NCBI RefSeq assembly: GCF_022179725.1
Contig: NZ_BPRC01000001.1
Span: forward strand, 682,001-746,000
Direction of reading: 5' to 3'
Source of the DNA: Methylorubrum aminovorans
GTDB taxonomy: Bacteria > Pseudomonadota > Alphaproteobacteria > Rhizobiales > Beijerinckiaceae
Length of the DNA: 64,000 nucleotides
A program made the translations under genes and the position numbers. The notes beneath the pieces are model-generated. The model saw nothing but the letters and a program-made list of their open reading frames with translations, searched no databases and was not told where the DNA came from. How positions within the stretch are numbered: position 1 is the first letter of the stretch; the number at the start of each line of letters is the position of its first letter. Shown piece after piece: positions 1 to 8,718 of the stretch.

Positions 1-205
1 CGCCGTCCTGCCAGCGCGCCACGCGGGCGATGTTGACGGTGGGCATCAAGGTCGGGTTCGGCGCCGGCAAGGATGGGCTCGCCCCGCTGCTCGCCGCCAC
101 GTCGAGCGAAGCGGATTCCGGATAAACGACGAAGCGCAGGAAGGCCGCCCCTCCGAGCAGCACGATGGCGAGCGCGGAAAGACCGATCTTGGCGGAGCGG
201 CGCAT
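1..205 (-). CDS. Probable PQQ-dependent sugar (L-sorbosone-type) dehydrogenase, N-terminal fragment
   Basis: Only the first 68 codons lie in the window; the gene continues past base 1. The start is an ATG at 205 preceded by a GAGG-type ribosome site. Residues 10-24 form a hydrophobic signal or anchor segment, so the product is probably exported. The segment NPTLMPTVNIA at about 50-60 resembles the sequence just before the beta-propeller of the L-sorbosone dehydrogenase family, whose members are periplasmic PQQ-dependent oxidases. The catalytic part is outside the window, so the family call rests on this short N-terminal match and is tentative. The gene sits 21 bases downstream of a small co-oriented gene and may be co-transcribed with it. 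Confidence 0.45.
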   Translation of the reverse strand, partial: MRRSAKIGLSALAIVLLGGAAFLRFVVYPESASLDVAASSGASPSLPAPNPTLMPTVNIARVARWQDG

Positions 206-226
206 CGAAACCTCGAAGGAAATAGA

Positions 227-442
227 TCAGACCGGCGTCGCGGCGGCTCGCAGCCCGGCCTCCTCGGCGCCGGGATGTCGGCGGGTCGAGTAGTAGAGCC
301 CGATCGCGTTCCAGAACGCGTCGCGCTGCTTGTCGGTGAAGCGTTGCAGTGACGCCTCCAGCGCCGCGCGACCGGCCGCGGCGGCCTCCTCGCGCATCCG
401 CTCGTCGAAGGTGCCCGGCAATTCCACGTTCGCGTCCACCAT
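227..442 (-). CDS. Small hypothetical protein (71 aa)
   Basis: I do not recognise this gene. The likely start is the ATG at 442, giving 71 residues; an in-frame extension to 550 looks like non-coding sequence. The protein is acidic and Ala/Glu-rich at the N-terminus (ERMREEAAAAGRAA) with a probable helix continuing through LQRFTDKQRDAFWNAIGLYY. It has no signal peptide, membrane segment or cysteine. It lies just upstream of the probable PQQ dehydrogenase on the same strand. The coding call rests on reading-frame length and the plausible start. Confidence 0.5.
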   Translation of the reverse strand: MVDANVELPGTFDERMREEAAAAGRAALEASLQRFTDKQRDAFWNAIGLYYSTRRHPGAEEAGLRAAATPV

Positions 443-650
443 GGCCCGGCCCTTCGCTGACGATGCTCGAGGGTAGTGAACGCTCAAGTTCGCCACTCCG
501 TTCAACCGCCTCGAAGGGACGGTTGAGAGCAAGCGTGTGCCAAAGGACACACCCCCCTGGATTCACGGTCCAGGCTTAACAGTTTCTTTGCTCCTGTGGG
601 CAGAATGGTCCAGCTTTACCGCCGACCGTCGTCAGCCTTCAGGAGCCTGC

Positions 651-1388
651 ATGCAAGCCGACCGGACCTTCCGTCTTCTCTGCCTCTTCGGGCTAGCGCT
701 GACCGGTTCGGGTCTTGGGGGCTGCGGTGTGCTTCCGCATCAAGCTGAGTTGACGACGGGTTCGATCGCAACGAATGCCAAGGTCGTGCAGGCGCCGACC
801 GCTGCCGACAAGGAATGCCTCGCCCGGGCGATGTATTTCGAGTCGATCCGCAGCGACGAGGACGGGCTTTTCGCCGTCGGCACCGTGGTGATGAACCGCC
901 TCGACGCCCCGGCCTATCCGGGCCGGATCTGCGAAGTGGTGGGCCAGAAGCGGCAATTCGCCAACGGCGTGCTGACCAAGCCCGTGCGCGAGCAGGACCG
1001 GCCGCGCCTGGAAAAGGTCGCCGACGCTCTGCTCTCCGGCAAGCGACACGAAACGGTCGGCCCGGCGCTGCACTTCCACACCGCGGGCTACAAGTTCCCC
1101 TACAACAACATGCACTACGTCGCCGCCGCCGGCGGCAACGTCTTCTACGAAAAGAGCGACCGCGAGGGTTACCTGCCGGCGGTCCAGCCCCGCGCCGTGG
1201 TGCAGACCGCCACCGGCCGCCTGATGCCGCTTCAGGTCGCCGCTGTGAAGTCGGGTATGATCGGCCTGCCGCTCACCGGCCGCGTCCAGCCGACAATGAC
1301 CGCCGACTACACCGCGCCCACCGCGCCGGAGTTGCGCGTGCCTGGCCCGGCCCGCTACGCCTCGGCGCCCGGACGCGACAAGAACTGA
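651..1388 (+). CDS. SleB-family cell-wall hydrolase, lipoprotein
   Basis: A 245-residue protein starting at ATG 651, five bases after an AGGAG ribosome site; upstream in-frame codons are not needed. Residues 1-26 form a lipoprotein signal with the lipobox LGGC, so the mature protein is probably lipid-anchored in the envelope. The core, from CLARAMYFES through AVGTVVMNRL to HFHTAGYKFP, matches the Hydrolase_2/SleB family of peptidoglycan amidase or glycosidase-like enzymes; the conserved Glu lies in the YFES block. The tail after about residue 175 is low complexity and Pro/Ala-rich. Family members in alphaproteobacteria act in peptidoglycan remodelling, and the exact bond cut is unknown here. 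Confidence 0.8.
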   Translation: MQADRTFRLLCLFGLALTGSGLGGCGVLPHQAELTTGSIATNAKVVQAPTAADKECLARAMYFESIRSDEDGLFAVGTVVMNRLDAPAYPGRICEVVGQKRQFANGVLTKPVREQDRPRLEKVADALLSGKRHETVGPALHFHTAGYKFPYNNMHYVAAAGGNVFYEKSDREGYLPAVQPRAVVQTATGRLMPLQVAAVKSGMIGLPLTGRVQPTMTADYTAPTAPELRVPGPARYASAPGRDKN

Positions 1389-1522
1389 CGATTGTCACAC
1401 TGCAGGGTTACGGCCCGGGCAGGTTGTCGCCCCCGCCCTATGCGCCGGGAGCGCGACGCCTTAAGTCAGGAACGCGGCCGGGCTGCCCGGTCCGGCTCCC
1501 GTGAGGCTCACCCCGCATCGCC

Positions 1523-2527
1523 ATGGCCGTCGTCCTCGATCTCCTGAACAACGACACGAGGCCCAAGGCGGATGCGCCCGCGCGGCCGCGCCATCCCGAG
1601 AAGGCGCACCGCCCCGACACCGCCATCCAGCGGAAACCCGACTGGATCCGGGTGAAGGCGCCGGGTTCGAAGCTCTGGGCCGAGACCAAGGATATCGTCC
1701 GCGCCAACAACCTCGTCACCGTCTGCGAGGAGGCGGGCTGCCCCAATATCGGTGAGTGCTGGGAGAAGCGGCACGCCACCTTCATGATCATGGGTGACAC
1801 ATGCACCCGTGCCTGCTCGTTCTGCAACGTGCGCACCGGCCTGCCGGAGGGGCTCGACGCGGCCGAGCCGGAGAAGGTCGCCGAGGCGGTGGCCAAGCTC
1901 GGGCTGCACCACGTCGTCGTTACCTCGGTGGACCGCGACGACCTCAAGGACGGCGGCGCCGAGCATTTCTCACGCACCATCGCCGCGATCCGCCGGGCCA
2001 GCCCCGGCACCACCGTCGAGATCCTGACGCCCGATTTCCTGCGCAAGCCCGGCGCCCTGGAAGTCGTGGTTGCGGCCAAGCCCGACGTGTTCAACCACAA
2101 CCTCGAAACCGTGCCCGGCAAGTACGTCACCGTGCGGCCCGGTGCCCGCTACTTCCACTCCGTGCGCCTGCTGCAGCGGGTGAAGGAACTCGACCCGACG
2201 ATCTTCACCAAGTCCGGCATCATGGTGGGGCTGGGCGAGGAACGGAACGAAGTCGTGCAGCTCATGGACGATTTGCGCTCGGCAGAGGTCGACTTCCTCA
2301 CCATCGGCCAATATCTGCAGCCTACCCGCAAGCACCATGAGGTCGTGCGCTTCGTGCCGCCGGACGAGTTCAAAGCCTACGAGACCACGGCCTACGCAAA
2401 AGGCTTCCTGCTGGTCTCGGCGACGCCGCTCACCCGCTCGTCGCATCATGCCGGCGAGGATTTTGCCCGGCTGAAGGCGGCACGTCTGGCCAAGCTCGGA
2501 CCCGCACCCGTCGCCGTCAGCGCCTGA
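1523..2527 (+). CDS. lipA: Lipoyl synthase
   Basis: A radical-SAM enzyme that inserts two sulfurs into the octanoyl group on lipoyl domains of 2-oxoacid dehydrogenases and GcvH. Both iron-sulfur cluster motifs are complete: the auxiliary cluster cysteines C68, C73 and C79 ([12 protein letters not shown]) and the radical-SAM CX3CX2C at C94, C98 and C101. Its length of 334 residues is normal for alphaproteobacteria, including the extra N-terminal segment of about 35 residues. The start is the ATG at 1523. It is followed after six bases by the RatA/Coq10 gene, a pairing common in this class. Glycine cleavage and 2-oxoacid dehydrogenases would be the clients. Confidence 0.96.
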   Translation: MAVVLDLLNNDTRPKADAPARPRHPEKAHRPDTAIQRKPDWIRVKAPGSKLWAETKDIVRANNLVTVCEEAGCPNIGECWEKRHATFMIMGDTCTRACSFCNVRTGLPEGLDAAEPEKVAEAVAKLGLHHVVVTSVDRDDLKDGGAEHFSRTIAAIRRASPGTTVEILTPDFLRKPGALEVVVAAKPDVFNHNLETVPGKYVTVRPGARYFHSVRLLQRVKELDPTIFTKSGIMVGLGEERNEVVQLMDDLRSAEVDFLTIGQYLQPTRKHHEVVRFVPPDEFKAYETTAYAKGFLLVSATPLTRSSHHAGEDFARLKAARLAKLGPAPVAVSA

Positions 2528-2533
2528 GCCCGA

Positions 2534-2992
2534 ATGCCCTCCTTCCGCATCACGAGGAACGTGCGCCACTCGGCGACGCAGATGTACGATCTCGTCGCCG
2601 ATATCGAGCGCTATCCCGAGTTCCTGCCCCTGTGCGAGTCGCTGCGGGTGCTGCGGGACGCCGAGGGGCCGAACGGCACCAAGGTTCGAGTGGCGGAGAT
2701 GGGCGTCGGCTACAAGGCGATCCGCGAGCGTTTCACCACCCGCGTGAGCCTGGACCGCGAGAACCGCAAGATCGTCGCCGAATATATCGACGGACCGTTC
2801 AAGCACCTCGAGAATCGCTGGACGTTCCGCGATGCGGAGGGCGGCGGCTGCGAAGTCGATTTCTTCATCACCTACGAGTTCAAGAGCCGGACGCTCGGCC
2901 TTCTCATGGGCACGATGTTCGACCGGGCCTTCCGCAAGTTCACCGACGCGTTCGAGGGCCGCGCCGCCGCGATTTACGGCGCACCTGCCTGA
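2534..2992 (+). CDS. RatA/Coq10-family START-domain protein
   Basis: A 152-residue single-domain protein of the polyketide-cyclase/START fold. The N-terminal block VRHSATQMYDLVADIERYP and the later TYEFKSRTLGLLMG are typical of the RatA/Coq10 branch. Coq10 proteins bind ubiquinone and help its use in respiration. The name RatA (a toxin that blocks ribosome association) was given to the E. coli homologue, and toxicity should not be assumed here. It starts six bases after lipA and is probably translated from the same message. No signal peptide is present, so it is probably cytoplasmic or peripherally membrane-associated. Confidence 0.85.
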   Translation: MPSFRITRNVRHSATQMYDLVADIERYPEFLPLCESLRVLRDAEGPNGTKVRVAEMGVGYKAIRERFTTRVSLDRENRKIVAEYIDGPFKHLENRWTFRDAEGGGCEVDFFITYEFKSRTLGLLMGTMFDRAFRKFTDAFEGRAAAIYGAPA

Positions 2993-3006
2993 CCTGGCTG
3001 CTCCGC

Positions 3007-3432
3007 TCACATGCCCTTACGAGCAGCGAGCAGGATGCTGGTCTCGGAATTGGCGATCCCCTCGAACTGCCGGATCGTCCGCAGCAGCGTGTCGAAATCG
3101 CCGAGCGTCGGAACCTCGATCTCGGCGACGATGTCCCAGCGGCCGTTGGTTGTGTGAAGAGCACGGATCTCCGGTAGGCCGGACAGGCGGCGGATCACGC
3201 TCTCGGCATGGCGCCCATCCACCTCGATCAGTGTCACCGCGCGCACGCCACCGGGCTCCGGGTTCCGCACCGTGACGGTGAAACCGGTGATGACGCCGGT
3301 GGTCAGCAGACGATCGAGCCGTGCCCGCGCCGTCGCCCGCGTGATGCCGAGCGCCGCGGCGAGTTTCGCCAGGGGCATCCGCGCGTCGGTCCGTAGCAGG
3401 GCTATGAGCCGGCGATCGATCGAGTCGAGCAT
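3007..3432 (-). CDS. Lrp/AsnC-family transcriptional regulator
   Basis: A 141-residue regulator starting at ATG 3432 (MLDSIDRRLIALL). An in-frame extension to 3531 would add an unrelated N-terminus and intrude on the divergent gene. Residues 1-60 are the AsnC winged helix-turn-helix (LAKLAAALGITRATARARLDRL). Residues 65-141 are the RAM/AsnC effector domain (NGRWDIVAEIE). Family members bind amino acids and usually control a neighbouring amino-acid gene. It is divergent from the ornithine-cyclodeaminase-family gene at 3563, with about 130 bases between the starts, so that gene is its most likely target. This regulatory link is inferred from context. Confidence 0.85.
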   Translation of the reverse strand: MLDSIDRRLIALLRTDARMPLAKLAAALGITRATARARLDRLLTTGVITGFTVTVRNPEPGGVRAVTLIEVDGRHAESVIRRLSGLPEIRALHTTNGRWDIVAEIEVPTLGDFDTLLRTIRQFEGIANSETSILLAARKGM

Positions 3433-3562
3433 GGCCTTCGCACTCTGATCAGTCGAGCTTAGCCGATCGGGCGATGGCCTGTCCCGATCGTGCAGTTCTG
3501 CGGCTATCGACCATCCACTTGTCTCCATCATGCTTGTGCCAGGACAAGCTCGGGAGAGGGTC

Positions 3563-4594
3563 GTGATACGCTATGTCGGCAGCCGCGAGATGGCAGATCT
3601 TCTGCGCCGTGAAGGGCCCGAGGCCATCCTGCGTCGTCTCATCGCTTCGCTGCGCGCCGATTTCCTGCGTTGGCCGGAATTCGATCTCGCTCCGCGCCTG
3701 GCCAGCCACTCGGCCGGCGGCGTGATCGAACTGATGCCGATCGCCGACGCCGCGTTCTACAGCTTCAAGTTCGTCAACGGCCATCCCGGCAACACCCGGC
3801 TCGGCAAGCAGACGGTCGTCGCCTTCGGCGTGCTCGCCGACGTGGCGACGGGCTATCCGCTGCTGATCTGCGAGATGAGCGTGCTGACGGCCCTGCGCAC
3901 CGCCGCGACTTCGGCGCTCGCGGCCTGCCATCTCGCCCGGCCCGAGAGCCGCTCCATGGCCCTGATCGGCACCGGCGCCCAGGCGGAGTTCCAGGCACTC
4001 GCCTTCAGGCTCGCCCTCGGCATCGACGAGATCCGGCTGTTCGACCTCGATCCGGCGGCCATGGCGAAGGCGCGGACCCATCTCGAAGGCCATGGCCTGA
4101 AGATCGTCTGCGCGAAATCCGTCGATGAGGCCGTAGCGGGCGCCGACATCGTGACCACGGCGACCGCCGACAAGACTCGTGCCACGATCCTCACACCCGA
4201 TCTCGTGGAGCCGGGCCAGCATCTCAACGCCATTGGCGGCGATTGCCCCGGCAAGACCGAGTTGCACCCGGACATCGTGGCACGCGCCCGCACCATCGTC
4301 GAGTACGAGCCGCAATCGCGCATCGAGGGGGAGAGCCAGCAGATGTCCCCGGATTATCCCGTCACCGAGTTGTGGCGCGTGCTGCGCGGCGACGCACCGG
4401 GCCGCGTCGGCCGCGACGAGATCACCCTGTTCGACTCGGTCGGGTTCGCGCTGGAGGATCTTTCAGCCCTGCGCATCCTGCGGGAGATCGCGGGTCCCGG
4501 GCCGGGGCTCGATCTCATTCCTGAACCGGACAATCCCAAGGATCTGTTCGGATTGGTGTTTTCGAAAGGCCACGCGTTCGAACGGGCCGCTTGA
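3563..4594 (+). CDS. Ornithine cyclodeaminase / mu-crystallin family protein
   Basis: An NAD(P)-dependent enzyme of the ornithine cyclodeaminase, mu-crystallin and alanine dehydrogenase group, about 343 residues. I chose the GTG at 3563, which follows GGGAGAGGG and gives the usual N-terminus IRYVGSREMADLL; a frame-compatible ATG lies at 3530. The Rossmann motif ALIGTGAQAEFQ is intact. Substrate-site blocks include the FKFVNGHPGN segment and GGDCPGKTELH. Ornithine to proline plus ammonia is the reference reaction, but the family also holds ketimine reductases and other imine-forming enzymes, so the substrate is not fixed. The divergent AsnC regulator supports an amino-acid role. Confidence 0.88.
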   Translation: MIRYVGSREMADLLRREGPEAILRRLIASLRADFLRWPEFDLAPRLASHSAGGVIELMPIADAAFYSFKFVNGHPGNTRLGKQTVVAFGVLADVATGYPLLICEMSVLTALRTAATSALAACHLARPESRSMALIGTGAQAEFQALAFRLALGIDEIRLFDLDPAAMAKARTHLEGHGLKIVCAKSVDEAVAGADIVTTATADKTRATILTPDLVEPGQHLNAIGGDCPGKTELHPDIVARARTIVEYEPQSRIEGESQQMSPDYPVTELWRVLRGDAPGRVGRDEITLFDSVGFALEDLSALRILREIAGPGPGLDLIPEPDNPKDLFGLVFSKGHAFERAA

Positions 4595-4930
4595 TCAAAC
4601 CGGCTTCCGGATGGTCAGGAAGCGCCCCGCCCGCGCCTCCAGCAGGCTCACCAGCGCCGGTTCCATGAAGGCGTAGTCGTCGCGCACGTCGAGGCAGACG
4701 ATCCGGACGTGACGCAGGGCCGGTCCGAACCGGCGCATCAGCTTCCGCCGGTGCGCGCGCTCCATCACCACGACGATCTCCGCCCAGGCCAGATGATCAG
4801 TCTCGATGGGTTCGTCTGCATCGTCGGAGACGCCCGCCGAGGCCGTTTCAACGCCGGGCCATCGCGAGAAGATCTGCTCCGCGGTCGGGCTGCGGGCGCG
4901 GGCCCGGCCGCAGACGAACAGGATCCTCAC
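4595..4930 (-). CDS. Low-molecular-weight tyrosine-phosphatase-like protein
   Basis: A 111-residue cytoplasmic protein beginning MRILFVCGRARARS. The P-loop C7-X5-R13-S14 and the following PTAEQIF match the short LMW phosphotyrosine phosphatase branch sometimes annotated as predicted protein tyrosine phosphatase. Typical enzymes of this fold use an Asp general acid late in the chain; the LDVRDDYAFM segment supplies candidates. The substrate is unknown. The start overlaps the stop of the ABC exporter by four bases, which implies translational coupling in one operon. It converges with the ornithine-cyclodeaminase-family gene with no gap. Confidence 0.75.
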   Translation of the reverse strand: MRILFVCGRARARSPTAEQIFSRWPGVETASAGVSDDADEPIETDHLAWAEIVVVMERAHRRKLMRRFGPALRHVRIVCLDVRDDYAFMEPALVSLLEARAGRFLTIRKPV

Positions 4931-6759
4931 GCGCTCTCCGCCAGCACCGATTGCCGCTCGAACAGGGCGCGATAGGCCCCGTCCGGACGCCGCATCAGCG
5001 CGGCATGCGGCCCGTCCTCGACGATGCGGCCGCGCTCGAACACCAGGATGCGGTCGAGCGCACGCACGGTCGAGAGGCGGTGGGCGATGACGATGGCGGT
5101 GCGCCCCTGCATCAGCCGCTCCATCGCCTCCTGCACCAACGCTTCTGATTCCGAGTCGAGACTGGACGTCGCCTCATCGAGGATCAGGATCGGTGCGTCG
5201 GCCAGGAAGGCGCGGGCGAGCGCCACCCGCTGCCGCTCACCACCGGACAGCTTGACGCCGCGCTCGCCCACCGGCGTGGCGTACCCTTTCGGAAGCCGCG
5301 CGATGAAGTCGTGCGCATTGGCGAGCCGCGCCGCCCGCTCGATCGCCTCCGCCGAGGCGCCGGGCCGGCCGTAGGCGATGTTCTCGGCGAGCGAGCGGTG
5401 GAACAGTACCGGCTCCTGCGGCACGATGGCGACCTGCGCCCGTAGGCTCGCCTGCGTCGCACCCGCCACGTCCTGTCCGTCGATGCGCACGTGTCCGCCG
5501 CTCACATCGTAGAGCCGCTGGACCAGCTTGACGAAGGTCGTCTTGCCCGACCCCGAGCGCCCGACGAGACCGACCCGCTGACCGGCGGGGATCGTCACCG
5601 ACAGCCCATCGTAGAGCGGCGTGCCGTGGGTGCCGTAGTGGAAGCGCACCGCCTCGAAGCGGATCGCGCCACCCTCGACCGCGAGCGGCACGGCCCCCGG
5701 CCGGTCGGCGACACCGACGGGCTCGGATTCGAGGGCCACCAGCTCCTCCATCTCGTTGACCGAGCGTTGCAGATGGTTGATGTGGCCGCCGATGTCGCGG
5801 AGATAGCCGTGCACCACGAAGTAGGTGGTGAGCACGTAGGCGACCTCGCCGGGGCTGGCCTGCCCCTGCCACCACAGCCACAGAGCCGTGGCGACGATGG
5901 CGGTACGGAAGGCGAGAAGCAGCCCGAGTTGGGCCGTTCCGCTCCATGTCACGATCATCCAAGTGCGCCGGGTGCGCCGCCGCCACTTCGATAGGACGCG
6001 GGCGAACCGATCATCCTCCCGCGCCTCGGCACCGAAGGCCTTCACCACGGCGTTGTTGCCGATCGTGTCGCTGAGGGCGCCGCCGAGCCGCGTATCGAGG
6101 GCGTTCGACAGCGTCGCCGCGGGCGCGATCACCCGAGTCGCCAGGATGACGGCGGCGCCGACATAGACGAGCGCGCCGATCCCGATCACCGCGCCCATGG
6201 CCGGCCAGTGCAGGCCGAGCACGATCGTCGTCCCCGCCAGCACCACGACGGAGGGCAGGATCGACAGCAGCAGAACGTCGTTGAGCCCGTCGAGCGCCCA
6301 CATGCCGCGCGAGATCTTGCGCACCGTGGAGCCCGAAAAGGTATTGGCGTGCCATTCGATCGAGAAGCGCTGGACACGGGCAAAACTCCGACTCGCGATG
6401 TCGGACATGGTGCCGAGCGTCAGCGGCACCACGAGACTCCAGGCGATGTGGCGCAACAGCACCGTCCCGAGGCTCAGAACGGTCATCACCGCGAAGGCCG
6501 GCAGCGCGGCTTGGAGCGCGGCGTGCCGCTCGGCCCCGGCAAGCGCATCGACGAGGCGGCCGGCATAGAGCGGCAGCATCACGTCTACCAGCGTAGCGAG
6601 CGTGATCGCGGCAACGAGGGCGCCGACGAGGCCGAGGCGTTCGCGCCAACCGCGGACGACGAAGGCGAGGACGCGGCGGACGGCATCCGCGCGCCGGGGG
6701 GAAGACAGGGACATGGCAACGCCCGACGGCGAAGCGTCGGCTCCGGAAGGCGCGGACAC
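4927..6759 (-). CDS. ABC exporter, fused permease and ATPase
   Basis: A 610-residue half-transporter of the MsbA/exporter type, which works as a dimer in the inner membrane. Residues about 30-320 form the six-helix permease. The ATPase follows, with Walker A GRSGSGKTT, the Q-loop region VPQEPVLF, signature LSGGERQRVALARAF, Walker B ILILDEATSSLDSE and the H-loop IAHRLS, all intact. A second in-frame ATG at 6714 (MSLSSPRR) could be the true start. The substrate cannot be told from sequence; relatives move lipids, drugs or peptides. It is upstream of and overlaps the small phosphatase gene by four bases. Confidence 0.88.
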   Translation of the reverse strand: MSAPSGADASPSGVAMSLSSPRRADAVRRVLAFVVRGWRERLGLVGALVAAITLATLVDVMLPLYAGRLVDALAGAERHAALQAALPAFAVMTVLSLGTVLLRHIAWSLVVPLTLGTMSDIASRSFARVQRFSIEWHANTFSGSTVRKISRGMWALDGLNDVLLLSILPSVVVLAGTTIVLGLHWPAMGAVIGIGALVYVGAAVILATRVIAPAATLSNALDTRLGGALSDTIGNNAVVKAFGAEAREDDRFARVLSKWRRRTRRTWMIVTWSGTAQLGLLLAFRTAIVATALWLWWQGQASPGEVAYVLTTYFVVHGYLRDIGGHINHLQRSVNEMEELVALESEPVGVADRPGAVPLAVEGGAIRFEAVRFHYGTHGTPLYDGLSVTIPAGQRVGLVGRSGSGKTTFVKLVQRLYDVSGGHVRIDGQDVAGATQASLRAQVAIVPQEPVLFHRSLAENIAYGRPGASAEAIERAARLANAHDFIARLPKGYATPVGERGVKLSGGERQRVALARAFLADAPILILDEATSSLDSESEALVQEAMERLMQGRTAIVIAHRLSTVRALDRILVFERGRIVEDGPHAALMRRPDGAYRALFERQSVLAESA

Positions 6760-7426
6760 CGCGGGCCGAAGCGTGCGGTCCGGCAGGATCAGATCGGGAG
6801 GGACTTGTGCGCCGCGCCGACCGTGGGGCCGCGCAGCGGAGGAATGCGCCTAGGCGATTCCGGCAGGAGCGATCACGCTTCCTGCGCGATGGGAGACGAT
6901 GCCGACAAACATACTGCGCCTCCCTTTTCAAAAGAAACTGAAACGAGCGGTACTGGACTGCAACCCGATTTGCAATGTGCAGGACAGTTAATGCACGCGT
7001 CCGACTTTTCAGACATCGAAGGCGGCGAAGCCTCCGAAAACGCGCGGCATGAAATTTTGCGCGAAAACGCGCCACTAGGTTGAGGACTCTGCAACGATAT
7101 CATCAGGCAAGACGAAGATTTTGCGCCAATCACAAGTCCGATTTTATCGTAGATTTTCCTAATCCATCTCATAGTTTTCATAAATTGCAAATATAAACCG
7201 TTTTGCTTCCTTTCATATAGTCATGAAAATCGAAAAATCATCTCATTAACAGACGAATCTGGTCTCACTGACACGATTCACATACGTAAATTCCTATCAA
7301 CCTTTCGATCTAACTGTTTTCTTTTCTCGCGCGACGTGGGAAACCCGTCTGAGAGAAGGCCGGCTTGAGCAAACCTCGCCCCGGTCTCGGCGGCAAAGTG
7401 CAAGACGCGGCGGATGGGGGAGCCGG
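6760..7426. other. Intergenic region with an AT-rich core
   Basis: About 670 bases between the divergent ABC exporter and the broken cysC. The part from about 7080 to 7330 is strikingly AT-rich for this genome, with runs such as ATTTTATCGTAGATTTTCC and TTGCAAATATAAACCG. I found no convincing reading frame, RNA gene or transposon end. It may hold the promoters of both flanking genes, or be transferred DNA. Confidence 0.6.
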
Positions 7427-8060
7427 TTGACGGCGACGAGTCTCGGCAGACAGGTGCAATCGGACCTGACTTGGCAGCCGTTGCAACCGCGCGACAGACG
7501 CTGGGCGCGAATGGGTCAACGCCCGGCCATTGCGTGGCTGACCGGTCTGTCCGGCGCGGGCAAATCCACCATCGCCGATGCGGTCGATCGGGCGCTGACC
7601 GAGGCCGGCCGCTGCAGCATGGTGCTCGACGGCGACAACCTGCGCCAGGGGCTCAACCGCAACCTCGGTTTCACGGCGGCGGATCGGGTCGAGAATATCC
7701 GCCGCGCTGCCGAGGCTGCCCGTCTCATGGCGGATGCCGGCCTCGTGGTAATCGTATCGCTGATCTCACCATTCCGCCGAGCGTGCGGCGGCACGGGCGG
7801 TCGCCGGCGACATTCCGTTCCTCGAAGTCTTCATCGACACGCCGCTCGCGGTCTGCGAGGCCCGCGATCCGAAGGGGCTTTACGATCGCGCTCGGGCCGG
7901 GAAGATCCCGAACTTTACCGGGATCTCGGCTCCGTACGAGGTGCCGGAGGCTCCGGATCTCGTTCTCGAAACTCGAGATCGCGCCGTCACAGCGAGCGCG
8001 CAGCCGCTCATCGACGCGCTGCTGGGCCTGAGCGCCGGGGCGCGGAGCGGGCCGGCGTAA
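7427..8060 (+). pseudogene. cysC: Adenylylsulfate kinase, frameshifted
   Basis: APS kinase phosphorylates adenylylsulfate to PAPS in sulfate activation. The first 117 codons read from a TTG at 7427, after GGGGGAG, and contain the P-loop GLSGAGKS (40-47), the substrate block [15 protein letters not shown] and the conserved VSLISPFR. After SPFR the frame is lost near 7775-7778. The family sequence resumes one frame over as [15 protein letters not shown] and runs through [16 protein letters not shown] and PLIDALLG to the TAA at 8058-8060. Restoring two bases (GCGCC for GCC) would give a normal protein of about 211 residues. It is therefore either a genuine recent null allele or a sequencing error. 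A shorter ATG start exists at 7511. Confidence 0.85.
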
Positions 8061-8220
8061 AGCATCGTCCCCGGATCGCGTCGGGCGAGCGAGAACTCCG
8101 AACCGGCATTCGTGGGAGGGCGAACGACCGAAAGGATCCGTTTGGCCGCACTGGTCGCCGGAAACAGCCGGGCTAATTGAAACGCTTCCAGACAGGACAC
8201 GGACCAGGAGCCGTCTCCAC

Positions 8221-8718
8221 ATGACGTTTCGTCTGACGCTGACCGTCAATGGTGAGCCCCGCGCGATCGAACTCGACGATCCGCGCGTCACCCTCCTCGA
8301 TCTCTTGCGCGAACGGCTCGGCCTGACCGGCTCGAAGAAGGGCTGCGACCGAGGGCAGTGCGGCGCCTGCACCGTCCTCGTGGACGGGCGGCGGGTGAAT
8401 TCCTGCCTCGCTCTGGCTGTCAGCCTCGAAGGCGCCGATATTCTGACCATCGAAGGCCTGGCGCAGGGCGACGCGCTTCACCCGGTCCAAGCCGCCTTCA
8501 TCGACCATGACGGCTTCCAGTGCGGCTTCTGCACGCCGGGGCAGATCATGAGCGCCGTCGGGCTGATCCGCGAGGGCCATGCGGGCGACGATCCCGAGCG
8601 GGTGCGCGAGGCCATGAGCGGCAATCTCTGCCGTTGCGGCGCGTATATCGGCATCACTCAGGCCGTCCTCGACGCCCAGGCGCGTATGGCCGGGTCCGCG
8701 CAGGGAGGTGCGGCGTGA
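8221..8718 (+). CDS. Aldehyde oxidoreductase / xanthine dehydrogenase family, [2Fe-2S] subunit
   Basis: The small electron-transfer subunit of a three-gene molybdenum hydroxylase, 165 residues. The plant-type ferredoxin cluster is bound by C42, C47, C50 and C62 (CDRGQCGAC...C). The second, helical-bundle cluster is bound by C101, C104, C137 and C139 (QCGFCTPGQ and LCRCGAY). Unlike E. coli PaoA it has no twin-arginine leader; the protein begins directly at the ferredoxin fold, so the complex is probably cytoplasmic. It overlaps the FAD subunit start by four bases (GTGA), and the three genes form a tight operon. The substrate is an aldehyde or N-heterocycle and is not determined by the sequence. 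Confidence 0.93.
   Translation: MTFRLTLTVNGEPRAIELDDPRVTLLDLLRERLGLTGSKKGCDRGQCGACTVLVDGRRVNSCLALAVSLEGADILTIEGLAQGDALHPVQAAFIDHDGFQCGFCTPGQIMSAVGLIREGHAGDDPERVREAMSGNLCRCGAYIGITQAVLDAQARMAGSAQGGAA

Noticed and set aside
8061..8176. Continuation of the first cysC frame past the frameshift
   Set aside because: The sequence after SPFR in this frame is Arg/Gly-rich and unlike APS kinase; the family continues in the other frame to 8060.
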